Below, piece by piece: positions 46,007 through 53,794 of a stretch of 62,292 bases of DNA. Where the stretch lies: contig PAIP01000071.1 in the NCBI GenBank assembly GCA_002704915.1, positions 1 to 62,292 on the forward strand. The letters run 5' to 3'. Positions within the stretch are counted from its first letter, which is position 1; each line of letters begins with the position of its first letter. This stretch comes from Parvularcula sp. GTDB taxonomy: Bacteria > Pseudomonadota > Alphaproteobacteria > Caulobacterales > Parvularculaceae. The position numbers and the translations under genes were made by a program. The notes under the pieces were generated by a model that was not told where the DNA came from, searched no databases, and saw only the letters and a program-made list of their open reading frames with translations.

Positions 46007-48622
46007 CTAGAAAGACGCGTTGACGCCGAGCCAGAAGGTGCGGCCGAAACGCGCGTCTTCCTGGAGGAAGCGGGCGCCGGGGCCGGTCAGCTCCGTGCGG
46101 CCTTCATCGGTGACGTTCACCGCTTCGGCGACCAGCGAAAGATTATCGCTGACATTGACGCGGGCCTGAAGATCGAGCTGGCCCCGCTCTTCCCAATATT
46201 CATCCTTGTTCGGATCGCCCGCATTGAGAGAGTCGAGGAACTTTCCGGTGAAGTTGTAGGAGCCGCGAAGTTCAAAATATTCGTTCTGATAGAACGCGGT
46301 CAGGTTGTAGATAAGGTCCGGCTGCTGGAACAGCGTCGTCTCGCGGGTTTCTCCGGGGGTTCCCGTGGGAACGATGAATTCCGTGTCCAGCCAGGTGACA
46401 TTGGCGCCGACCCCAAGACCGTCCCAGGGGGCGGGCAGGAAAGACATCACCTGCTGATACTGGGCTTCAAGGCCCCAGATTTCGGCGCTCGCCGCATTTT
46501 CCGGCTGGTTGACCGTGTCAAAGGAAACGCCGTCGATGACAAGATTCACATCGGTTGTGGTCAGGTTGAAGATCTCATCTTCGATGTCTTTATAGAAGCC
46601 GCCCACAGCAAGAATGCCGTCGGGGATGTACCATTCCAGCGAGACATCCACATTGGTGGATTTGCGCGGTTCCAGATCCGGATTGGAGCGGGTGACGCTC
46701 ATATCCGCCAGATTGAGGGAAAGACCGCGGGTCAGGCTGGTGATGTCCGGGCGCCCGATCGTGCGCGAGGCGGCGACGCGGAAGGTCAGATCCTCGGCCA
46801 GGTTGAAACGGGCGATGGCGCTGGGCAGCCAGTTTGTGTATTCGCCCGACACCTGTTCGCCGCCCGTGGGACCGCCTTCCCAGGAGGTGTGCTCTACGCG
46901 CAGGCCGCCGACGAGAGAGCCGATCCCGAAATCGAGATCGCCTTGCAGATAGCCGGCGATGACTTCCTCAGAGGCGGTCGAGCGCGAACTTGTGGTGAAG
47001 CTCTCGGTAAACGCGTTGTTGGCGAAAAACGCATTCGCCGCATCGCTGTCGACCCGGAAGAGGAACTGGTAATTGCCTTGATAGTCGACATCGGCGAGCT
47101 TGGTGTCGAGCGCGTCGGCAAGGGTGTAGGGGCCGTCGGATACATAGCGAAAGAAATCGAAGCCTTCTTTCTTGCTGCGATCGCGATAGACGCCGCCCGC
47201 TTTCACGGTAAGAGCGTCGAAAGCGAACTCGCCATTCAGCGCTGCTTCGTAAATTTCGTCGTCGACAAATCGGTCGAGCTCGCCGCGGTTGGCGTGCGCA
47301 TAATTCGTCGGATCGTAATAGCCTTCCGGATCGAGCGGCGAGAAGCGGTTGAAAAAGTCCGTGCTGTCGTAACGCGCGCCGAAAGTCGTATCGGTCGTAA
47401 AGGCTTCCGTGGATTCCGGATTATTAAGCTTGGCGCCGGAATAGGTGACGCGCCCGTCGAAGGTGGCGATCTCGCTTGGGCGCCAGATTGCTGCGGCCTG
47501 CGCGTTGTAGATTTTGCGGTCGAGAATGAAGCGGCCGAGGCCGACAATGCCATAGCCGGTTTGCGTCACGCCCGATGTCGGCGTCTGGCCAGTGATCGTC
47601 GCCGGCTCCGACGCGCTGCCGCTGGTTCCGAGTTCATAGGTGAATTCGTCGCGGCGTTCGTCGTCATTGAATTGTGTGTAGAGGCCGGAAAGCGCGAGTT
47701 CGAACTGCTCCGAGGGCTGCCATTCCACCTTCCCCGAGCCGCCGACGCGCTGGCGGGTGTTGTTGTAGAAAAACAGGCGGTTATTGGTCGGCACGATGAT
47801 GCCGTTGCCATTGCCGAGCCCCACATTGTTCCCGGCGTCATCGAATTCGGTGTAGTCGGCGTCGTCGACTTCGATCTGCGGGATCTCGAAATTGCGTACG
47901 GAATAGTCGAAACCGATCACGACGCCGAACTGATCGTCCGGACCGAAGCGCGTGCCCGCGGCGAAATTCGCGCGCCAGGGTTGAACGCGTTCGCCGTCGC
48001 TCAGCGTGCCGCCGTCGCCGGATTGCTCATGAAAACCGATAAAGGCCGAGCCATAGAAAAACGGCGTCTCTTCGTCAAAGGCGCTGCGCGTGATGACGTT
48101 AATCGTGCCGCCGATGGCGTTTGCGTCGAGTTCCGGCGTTGCGGATTTCACGACCTCAAGGCGCGACAGCAGGGAGGCGGGAATGACGTCGAGCGGCACG
48201 GACCGGCCCGAACCGCCGCGCTCCGGCGAGGAGACGATGCCGCCGTCAATGGTGGTGCGGTTATAGGTTGGGTTGAGGCCGCGGATGATCGGAAAGCGCG
48301 CTTCGGCCTGGTCGTTCTGGACCGCGACGCCGGTGATGCGGCGAATGACGGCGGCGGTGTTGAGGTCCGGCAAGCGGCCGATATCGTCCTGCACGGTGGC
48401 GTCGATGATGTTGGTTGCATTGCGCTTGGCGTCAACAGAGCGCTGCATCGACAACGCCTGACCGTAAACGACGATTTCATCGGCGTCTTCTTCTTCGGTT
48501 TGTTGCGCGAAAGCTGGCGCGCAAATGGATGCAGCAAGCGCGGCGACGCAACAGGTGCGCATGTAGCGGGCGCTGAATTTTGGACGAGCGAGCTCGACGC
48601 GTAAACGCGTTTGTTTAGACAT
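46007..48622 (-). CDS. TonB-dependent outer-membrane receptor
   Basis: 871 aa from the ATG at 48622 (MSKQTRLRVEL). An open frame to 48685 has no support. Signal peptide to about residue 40 (SICAPAFAQQ). A TonB box (DEIVVYG), a plug with RLPDLNTAAVIRRITGVAVQ and GLNPTYNRTTIDGG, and a C-terminal barrel ending ...RTFWLGVNASF with the terminal Phe. The absence of neighbouring siderophore, cobalamin or sugar genes leaves the substrate open. A perfect palindrome lies 31 bp before the start. Confidence 0.93.
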   Translation of the reverse strand: MSKQTRLRVELARPKFSARYMRTCCVAALAASICAPAFAQQTEEEDADEIVVYGQALSMQRSVDAKRNATNIIDATVQDDIGRLPDLNTAAVIRRITGVAVQNDQAEARFPIIRGLNPTYNRTTIDGGIVSSPERGGSGRSVPLDVIPASLLSRLEVVKSATPELDANAIGGTINVITRSAFDEETPFFYGSAFIGFHEQSGDGGTLSDGERVQPWRANFAAGTRFGPDDQFGVVIGFDYSVRNFEIPQIEVDDADYTEFDDAGNNVGLGNGNGIIVPTNNRLFFYNNTRQRVGGSGKVEWQPSEQFELALSGLYTQFNDDERRDEFTYELGTSGSASEPATITGQTPTSGVTQTGYGIVGLGRFILDRKIYNAQAAAIWRPSEIATFDGRVTYSGAKLNNPESTEAFTTDTTFGARYDSTDFFNRFSPLDPEGYYDPTNYAHANRGELDRFVDDEIYEAALNGEFAFDALTVKAGGVYRDRSKKEGFDFFRYVSDGPYTLADALDTKLADVDYQGNYQFLFRVDSDAANAFFANNAFTESFTTSSRSTASEEVIAGYLQGDLDFGIGSLVGGLRVEHTSWEGGPTGGEQVSGEYTNWLPSAIARFNLAEDLTFRVAASRTIGRPDITSLTRGLSLNLADMSVTRSNPDLEPRKSTNVDVSLEWYIPDGILAVGGFYKDIEDEIFNLTTTDVNLVIDGVSFDTVNQPENAASAEIWGLEAQYQQVMSFLPAPWDGLGVGANVTWLDTEFIVPTGTPGETRETTLFQQPDLIYNLTAFYQNEYFELRGSYNFTGKFLDSLNAGDPNKDEYWEERGQLDLQARVNVSDNLSLVAEAVNVTDEGRTELTGPGARFLQEDARFGRTFWLGVNASF

Positions 48623-48652
48623 GCCTATATACCCCTCAGCAGAATTTAACCT

Positions 48653-48669
48653 TGTTGCGCAGCGCAACA
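48653..48669. promoter_or_regulatory. 17-bp perfect palindrome before the TonB receptor gene
   Basis: TGTTGCGC-A-GCGCAACA, two perfect 8-bp arms about one central base, 30 bp upstream of the receptor ATG. Single-base-centred palindromes of this size are typical of LacI- or TetR-type operators. The regulator gene is not in the window. Confidence 0.6.
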
Positions 48670-48950
48670 TGAAGGGAACAAACACAAAGATGCGTCAGTT
48701 TAATGTCGGTTTTTTATCGCGGATGTTACAATTTGAGGGTTGGCATTTTGAGCAACAACATCAGTCAGTCCGTAAACGGATTAACTGTTCTTTTGTGTTT
48801 CAGTGGTGATGTTTTCTTGATTTGGAAAAGACTGTTCTGCAACGGACTAAAGATTTGCGCTTTTAAAAGAGCCTTCGCGCGCCGAATTTCGGCGTGACGG
48901 CGTAAAAATTTATTCAATGACGCACGGATTGCGCGCACGTTCCGGGCAGG
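48670..48950. other. AT-rich gene-free region upstream of the TonB receptor
   Basis: Two overlapping short + frames (48621-48809 and 48703-48897) have no ribosome sites and atypical composition, so I treat the stretch as non-coding. A TCCGT-AA-ACGGA palindrome lies at 48769-48780. This is presumably the receptor promoter region. Confidence 0.45.
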
Positions 48951-49054
48951 TCAGACGCCAAGCGCGGTCAGGATGTGATGTAAAGAGGTTTCGGCAGCCT
49001 TGGGTCTGACGAAATCGCGCCTGCTAGGGAGGCCAGCCGTTCGACACGCACCCG
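48951..49054 (-). pseudogene. Decayed second copy of the cinA 3' end
   Basis: The minus strand encodes RVERLASLAG, then after a one-base frameshift RDFVRPKAAETSLHHILTAL, then GV and TGA (48953-48951). The intact cinA at 50196-50708 ends RVERRVFADGSRDFVRTKAT, ETALHLMLTALQTAGTPD. The DNA aligns without gaps over about 63 bp (GGTTTCGG, GCCTTGG and ACGAAATCGCG shared exactly). No further upstream cinA sequence is seen. It has the same length and decay as the greA relic at 420-519. Confidence 0.82.
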
Positions 49055-49332
49055 TGAGTAATGGCGCTTATCGCTTTGTCTAAAGAATGCTCGGCAGGCG
49101 TTTAAAATAATACGCTCTTTTCCGCTATAGGAAATGTCAGGCGTAACTGCGCAGGCTATTTTCTCTGTTCCGTTTTTTAAGTAATTGAAAAACCTCGCTC
49201 GGAGCGTTGTGGGGGGGCTGTGTGCTAAAGCTCTGTAGGCTGCAGGTTTTGGCTGGACGGCTGCGCTTTTCTTGTATTCCTGTATTCGCGGTGTATTTTT
49301 ACTGCACTAAAATCGATGAGGGAGGGACTGTT

Positions 49333-50199
49333 ATGCGTTTACTGATGAAAAGCGCAGCGTCGGCTGCGGCTATGTCTGTTTTTATTGTTGCGTGCGGGTC
49401 AGGTGGCGATGAAGGCGCGAAATCGTCCGGCGCGGTTTCGGACACTGCCGAAACGAAGGCCGAATCCTCACAAGAGCTAAAAATCGCTTCTGATACCGGC
49501 CCTATGATCGTCGACGATGTGGACGCCGATATTTTTGGCGTGAAACTGGGCATGACGCCGGAAGAGGCGAAAGCAGCGCTGGAAGAGAACAAGCCCGAAT
49601 ACTGGCAAGGCTCGGCTCTGGTTTACAATACGCTCGAACAGCAGATGGGTTTGACTGATGCGATGTTCAAACCGACGGCCGAGACCCCGGGTGCGTTTGT
49701 CGGCACGACAAGCCTGGGCCGGGGCAGTGATCGGGTGCATGTCTATTTTGCGCTGCCGCCCGCCGAGAATGTCGTGCAGTCCGTGGAGCGCAAGGAGAAT
49801 ATTCGCGGCGATACATCCGTAGACGTTTATCGCCAGGCGCTTGTCGATAAATATGGCGAACCGGACGAGGTGGATGAAGCGGGTGCGGTCATGCTGCTCA
49901 AATGGCTCTATAACGGAAAGGACTGCAATCCGCTGGCGTCGAATCTGCCCGCAACGAAATACCAGCACTGGCCGACCGACGCCGCCAGCATTCCCCATTC
50001 TCCAAGACGGTGTGGAACGGCGCTGATTTATTCTCTGACGGCGCCCTCCGGCGACATTGTCAGCAATGTGGAGGCCAAGCTCGGCAATGTGGGCCAGATT
50101 TACCTAAACCGGGAAGCGACCATCGCGTTTCGGGACGAAATTCAGAAGAAAGCCCAGGAAGAAAGAGTTAAACAGGCGACGGACGCGCCGGATCTCTAA
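49333..50199 (+). CDS. Secreted lipoprotein, unknown, lying between cinA relic and cinA
   Basis: 288 aa from the ATG at 49333, which has GGAGGG upstream; an open frame to 49207 is rejected. Lipoprotein signal (AMSVFIVAC, Cys21), then a Ser/Glu-rich linker and a globular domain from about residue 60 (ADIFGVKLGMTPEEAKAALE, RGSDRVHVYFALPPAENVVQ, YRQALVDKYGEPDEV). FGV.LGMT.EEA resembles a short repeat also seen in other periplasmic proteins, but I cannot name the family. It converges on cinA with a 4-bp overlap. 49055-49332 holds only its presumed promoter. Confidence 0.78.
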   Translation: MRLLMKSAASAAAMSVFIVACGSGGDEGAKSSGAVSDTAETKAESSQELKIASDTGPMIVDDVDADIFGVKLGMTPEEAKAALEENKPEYWQGSALVYNTLEQQMGLTDAMFKPTAETPGAFVGTTSLGRGSDRVHVYFALPPAENVVQSVERKENIRGDTSVDVYRQALVDKYGEPDEVDEAGAVMLLKWLYNGKDCNPLASNLPATKYQHWPTDAASIPHSPRRCGTALIYSLTAPSGDIVSNVEAKLGNVGQIYLNREATIAFRDEIQKKAQEERVKQATDAPDL

Positions 50200-50708
50200 T
50201 CAGGAGTTCCGGCTGTCTGTAAAGCCGTCAGCATGAGATGCAGGGCGGTTTCGGTCGCCTTGGTGCGCACGAAATCGCGGCTGCCGTCGGCGAAGACGCG
50301 TCGCTCCACGCGCGCAGCACCGTTCCTGTCGGCGAGGCCGAACCACACGAGGCCCACGGGTTTTCTCGCCGTGCCGCCGGAAGGGCCGGCGATGCCGGTG
50401 ACGGAGACGGCGACATCCGCGCGGGAGTTCTGAAGCGCGCCTTTCGCCATGGCGCGCGCAACGGCGGCGCTGACCGCGCCGCTTGTTGCGATGACACTGG
50501 CGGGAACGCCGAGCATCTCGGTCTTGGCTTCATTGGTGTAGGTGACGAAGCCGCGTTCGACCACGGCGGAGGAGCCGGGCACATCCGTCAGCGCCGCGGT
50601 GATCATGCCGCCGGTGCAGGATTCCGCGCTGGCGACCATCACCCCTTCGGCGCCGGCCTTGTCGATGATCGCCTGCGCCAGCGACCAGATGCGGTGGGTC
50701 TGGGTCAC
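50196..50708 (-). CDS. cinA: CinA C-terminal family protein, nicotinamide-nucleotide amidase
   Basis: 170 aa, the stand-alone PncC-type domain without the N-terminal MoaB-like half. Motifs: VASAESCTGGMITAALTDVP with the catalytic Ser-Glu-Ser region, ERGFVTYTNEAKTEMLGV, SVTGIAGPSGG. It deamidates nicotinamide mononucleotide to nicotinate mononucleotide in NAD recycling. Its ATG overlaps the stop of the DUF2007 gene by 4 bp. A relic of its 3' end lies 1.2 kb away at 48951-49054. Confidence 0.93.
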   Translation of the reverse strand: MTQTHRIWSLAQAIIDKAGAEGVMVASAESCTGGMITAALTDVPGSSAVVERGFVTYTNEAKTEMLGVPASVIATSGAVSAAVARAMAKGALQNSRADVAVSVTGIAGPSGGTARKPVGLVWFGLADRNGAARVERRVFADGSRDFVRTKATETALHLMLTALQTAGTPD

Positions 50709-50950
50709 GGGCGGTGGTCTTTCAAATGCGTGCGGCTGATCTCATCGGCGAGGTCCGCTTCGCGCATGATGCGCAGCGCCTGGTTGAAATCGTCATCGGG
50801 CACGAGAATGCGCCGGGGCAGGGCGCCGATGGACCCGTCCATGATGCTCGCATGCTGGTCGGCGAGAAGATATTCGATATCGGCCTGACTCATAAGATTT
50901 TCGACATAGTTGATCAGCGCCGGATTGTTGGTGCGGAGAATTTCTTTCAT
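50705..50950 (-). CDS. DUF2007 domain protein, copy A
   Basis: 81 aa from the ATG at 50950. The DUF2007 pattern is complete: MKEILRTNNPALINYVENLM, ADIEYLLADQHASIMDGSIG, ALPRRILVPDDDFNQALRIM. The fold is PII/GlnB-like and often called a putative signal transducer. It is coupled to cinA by a 4-bp overlap and lies 10 bp after a second DUF2007-like gene. Confidence 0.85.
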   Translation of the reverse strand: MKEILRTNNPALINYVENLMSQADIEYLLADQHASIMDGSIGALPRRILVPDDDFNQALRIMREADLADEISRTHLKDHRP

Positions 50951-50960
50951 TAGCTTCTCA

Positions 50961-51191
50961 CTATTGAAGGCCAAGACGGGGTTTTGAATAAACGCGTTTT
51001 TCAAAGCCGATTTCAATCAACAGATTGTAGGCGTGTTCAAGGTCATCCTTGGCCACCAGCAATCTTGGGCGACGACCGGGTGAATGATCGTCTCCCGCAA
51101 CACGAAAAACTATGTTTTCAGATCGCAGAACGTTTTCGACAAAGCTGATGGAGCCTGCGTCTTCCAAGATCATGATCTCCACCAGGCTCAT
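50961..51191 (-). CDS. DUF2007-like protein, copy B
   Basis: 76 aa. LVEIMILEDAGSISFVENVL, SENIVFRVAGDDHSP, RLLVAKDDLEHAYNLLIEIG align with copy A, so the two are tandem paralogs that have diverged strongly. It starts 3 bp after the ispDF stop. The ispDF-B-A-cinA string therefore reads as one leftward operon. Confidence 0.75.
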   Translation of the reverse strand: MSLVEIMILEDAGSISFVENVLRSENIVFRVAGDDHSPGRRPRLLVAKDDLEHAYNLLIEIGFEKRVYSKPRLGLQ

Positions 51192-51194
51192 GCC

Positions 51195-52382
51195 TCACTC
51201 CGAAACCGGAAGAGCGACCGCCGCGGTCGCCATGGCTGCTATGCCTTCGCGCCGCCCGGTGAAACCCAATTGTTCTGTTGTCGTCGCTTTTACGGAGACG
51301 CGCCGCTCGTCGATATCGAGAATAAGCGCGAGCGCGGCGCGCATGGCGCGCCGGTGGGGGCCGATCTTCGGCGCTTCGCAAATGAGTGTCACGTCGCAAT
51401 GGGTGATCTTGCCCTTTTGCTGACGGACAAGATCGCGCGCTTTTTCGAGAAACACATGACTTGGGGCGCCTTTCCATTGCGGATCGGAGGGCGGGAAATG
51501 ATCGCCGATATCGCCCTCGCCGATGGCGCCGAGAATGGCGTCGGTCAGCGCATGCATGCCCACATCGGCGTCGGAATGACCTTTCAGTTTTTTCTCATGG
51601 GGAATTTCGACGCCGCAGATCATGACGGCGTCGCCTTCCTCGAAAGCGTGAACGTCGAAGCCGTGGCCGGTGCGGTATTCCATCTCTCTGTCTTTCCGGC
51701 CGAGCAGCGTTTCGGCCATGCCGAAATCCTCGGCCTGGGTGAGTTTCATATTGTCGGGCGAGCCGGGGACGAGAGTCACCGACAGTCCTGCGGCTTCGGC
51801 GACGGCTGCATCGTCGGTCAGCGTCTCGCCTTCGGCGTCGCGATGGGCGGCGAGGATCTTGTCGAAGTGAAAGCCTTGCGGCGTCTGCGCCCGCCACAGC
51901 GCCTCGCGCGGGACGGTCGCGGCGATTTTCTTCTCGGCGCCTTCGCGCTTCAGCGTGTCATAGACGGGCAGGGCGGCGATGGCGCCGTCCGCCGTGTCGA
52001 GGGCGTTGATAATGCGGGTGATGGTTTTCTCGTCGATAAAGGGGCGGGCCGCATCATGGATCAGCACGCGCACGGGATTTTCCTCCGCAAGGCTCTCCAG
52101 CCCGAGGCGCACGGAGTCCTGACGCTCGGCGCCCCCTGTGACGGGATCGAGGATCTTCCGATGTTTCAACAGATCGCCCATGGCGGCGTCATATTCCGCC
52201 CGGTCGTCGCGGTGGATGATGATCCGCACGCCGTCGATATCCGGGTGATTGAGGAACGCCTCCGCCGTGCGGGCGATCACCGCCCGGCCGCCGAGATCGC
52301 GATATTGCTTAGGCCCGCCGGCGCCGGCGCGGCTGCCGCGGCCTGCGGCGACAATGACGGCTATCGTGTTGAGTTTTGACAT
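51195..52382 (-). CDS. ispDF: IspD-IspF bifunctional enzyme of the MEP pathway
   Basis: 395 aa from the ATG at 52382. The N-terminal half is IspD (IAVIVAAGRGSRAGAGGPKQ, nucleotide-binding; LIHDAARPFIDEKT), which makes CDP-methylerythritol. The C-terminal half is IspF (RTGHGFDVHAFEEGDAVMIC, KLKGHSDADVGMHALTDAIL with metal ligands), which makes the cyclodiphosphate. The fused form is common in alpha- and epsilonproteobacteria. The intermediate IspE enzyme is not here. Confidence 0.96.
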   Translation of the reverse strand: MSKLNTIAVIVAAGRGSRAGAGGPKQYRDLGGRAVIARTAEAFLNHPDIDGVRIIIHRDDRAEYDAAMGDLLKHRKILDPVTGGAERQDSVRLGLESLAEENPVRVLIHDAARPFIDEKTITRIINALDTADGAIAALPVYDTLKREGAEKKIAATVPREALWRAQTPQGFHFDKILAAHRDAEGETLTDDAAVAEAAGLSVTLVPGSPDNMKLTQAEDFGMAETLLGRKDREMEYRTGHGFDVHAFEEGDAVMICGVEIPHEKKLKGHSDADVGMHALTDAILGAIGEGDIGDHFPPSDPQWKGAPSHVFLEKARDLVRQQKGKITHCDVTLICEAPKIGPHRRAMRAALALILDIDERRVSVKATTTEQLGFTGRREGIAAMATAAVALPVSE

Positions 52383-52393
52383 TATTTGCAGAC

Positions 52394-52526
52394 TCCTTTC
52401 CTCCCCCATTTATGGGGGAGGTGTCCGCGAAGCGGACGGAGCGGGCTTTTATCGTTGCCCCCCCCTCCGTCGCACCGGATTGCATCCAGTGCGACACCTC
52501 CCCCGCAGGCGGGGGAGGAAAGAGAG
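52394..52526. repeat. Mosaic palindromic intergenic element
   Basis: Four hairpins: CCTCCCCC-ATTTAT-GGGGGAGG, TCCGC-GAA-GCGGA, GTCGCACCGGATTGCATCCAGTGCGAC (as GTCGCAC... / ...GTGCGAC) and CCTCCCCC-GCAGGC-GGGGGAGG. The outer GGGGGAGGTGTC also pairs with GACACCTCCCCC over long range. This is a known style of dispersed alphaproteobacterial repeat. It sits in the divergent gap between ispDF and dusB, so it may affect both promoters. Confidence 0.82.
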
Positions 52527-52643
52527 GCGAAATCGTCAAAATACTGCATAAATTCTGTGTTGGGCTGACTTTATTCAGATCGTTTGTAACCTGTTGCTTT
52601 AGCGGGTAAACAGCCGCCACGCCAACAACAAGCTTCACGAAGA

Positions 52644-53654
52644 ATGATTTCGATCGCCGACATAAAGCTCAAGAACAACGTCGCGCTGGCGCCCATGTCC
52701 GGCGTCTCCGACCTGCCGTTCCGGCGGGCGGTCGCGCGATTCGGGGCGGGGCTGGTGGTGTCGGAAATGACAGCCTGCGAAGAGCTGGCGCGAGGCCGGC
52801 CCGACGTCGTTCGCCGGGCCGAGGGCGACGGCGAAATCTTTCCGTTTGTAATCCAGCTTGCAGGCCGCGAGGCGAAATGGATGGCCGAAGGGGCGCGGCT
52901 TGCGGAAGAAGCGGGCGCCGATGTGATCGACATCAATATGGGCTGTCCTTCGCGTCAGGTGACGGGCGTGCTGTCCGGTTCGGCCCTGATGCGCGATCTC
53001 GATCATGCGCTGACACTGATCGAGGCGACGGTCGCAGCAACGTCAAAGCCGGTAACCCTGAAGATGCGTCTCGGCTGGGACTGGAATTCATTGAATGCGC
53101 CGGAGCTCGGCCGCAGGGCGGAAAGCGCCGGCGTTCAGATGCTGACGGTGCATGGCCGCACACGCAATGATTTTTACAACGGAACCGCCAACTGGGCGGA
53201 AGTGCGCGCCGTGAAAGAGGCGGTTTCGCTTCCGGTGATCGTCAATGGCGATATTGTTAACGTGGAGACTGCGCGCGAGGCGCTGAAGCAATCGGGCGCC
53301 GATGGCGTGATGATTGGACGGGCCGCTACGGGGCGTCCCTGGTTGCCGGGTGCGGTCGCGAAGGTGTTGGAAGCGGGCGGCGATCTCGTCGCGCCGTCAC
53401 TTCAGGTCCAGCGAGACGCGGCGCTCATCCATTATAAAGAGACTATCGATCATTACGGCGCGCCGCTTGGCGTCCGCATGGCGCGCAAACACCTCGCCGC
53501 GACAGTGGATCATGCGCCGGTCGATCTCGATCCCACGCAGCGGCGCAGCTTCAGGGCCGCGCTCTGCCGGATCGCCTCTCCGGAGAAGGTCGTCGACGGG
53601 CTGGGCGCTTTCTTCGAAGGCGACCTGCGCCTCGCGGAGCAGGCGGCGGCTTGA
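52644..53654 (+). CDS. dusB: tRNA-dihydrouridine synthase (NifR3/DusB type)
   Basis: 336 aa. FMN enzyme that reduces uridines in t[23 protein letters not shown] at the FMN site, [20 protein letters not shown] with the catalytic Cys, [32 protein letters not shown] and the [15 protein letters not shown] phosphate site. In relatives it heads the nifR3-ntrBC-ntrYX string, but here ntrY follows after 140 bp. Confidence 0.96.
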   Translation: MISIADIKLKNNVALAPMSGVSDLPFRRAVARFGAGLVVSEMTACEELARGRPDVVRRAEGDGEIFPFVIQLAGREAKWMAEGARLAEEAGADVIDINMGCPSRQVTGVLSGSALMRDLDHALTLIEATVAATSKPVTLKMRLGWDWNSLNAPELGRRAESAGVQMLTVHGRTRNDFYNGTANWAEVRAVKEAVSLPVIVNGDIVNVETAREALKQSGADGVMIGRAATGRPWLPGAVAKVLEAGGDLVAPSLQVQRDAALIHYKETIDHYGAPLGVRMARKHLAATVDHAPVDLDPTQRRSFRAALCRIASPEKVVDGLGAFFEGDLRLAEQAAA

Positions 53655-53794
53655 TTTAGGCCGCCCATCCCGGCCCCATGTCCCGTTCCGGCGTTTACCC
53701 TGTTTCATTTTGGCAACAAAAGTGTTGATTTTCTGCAACAACGGCAGCAACATCCCCATCCTATGGGGAGTTCACGCCTGTCGCGGCAGGCCCG

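Noticed and set aside
46889-48604. Plus-strand 571-codon open frame
   Set aside because: Antisense shadow of the TonB-dependent receptor.
48621-48897. Two short plus-strand frames upstream of the TonB receptor
   Set aside because: No ribosome sites, AT-rich intergenic composition, and overlap with the receptor operator.
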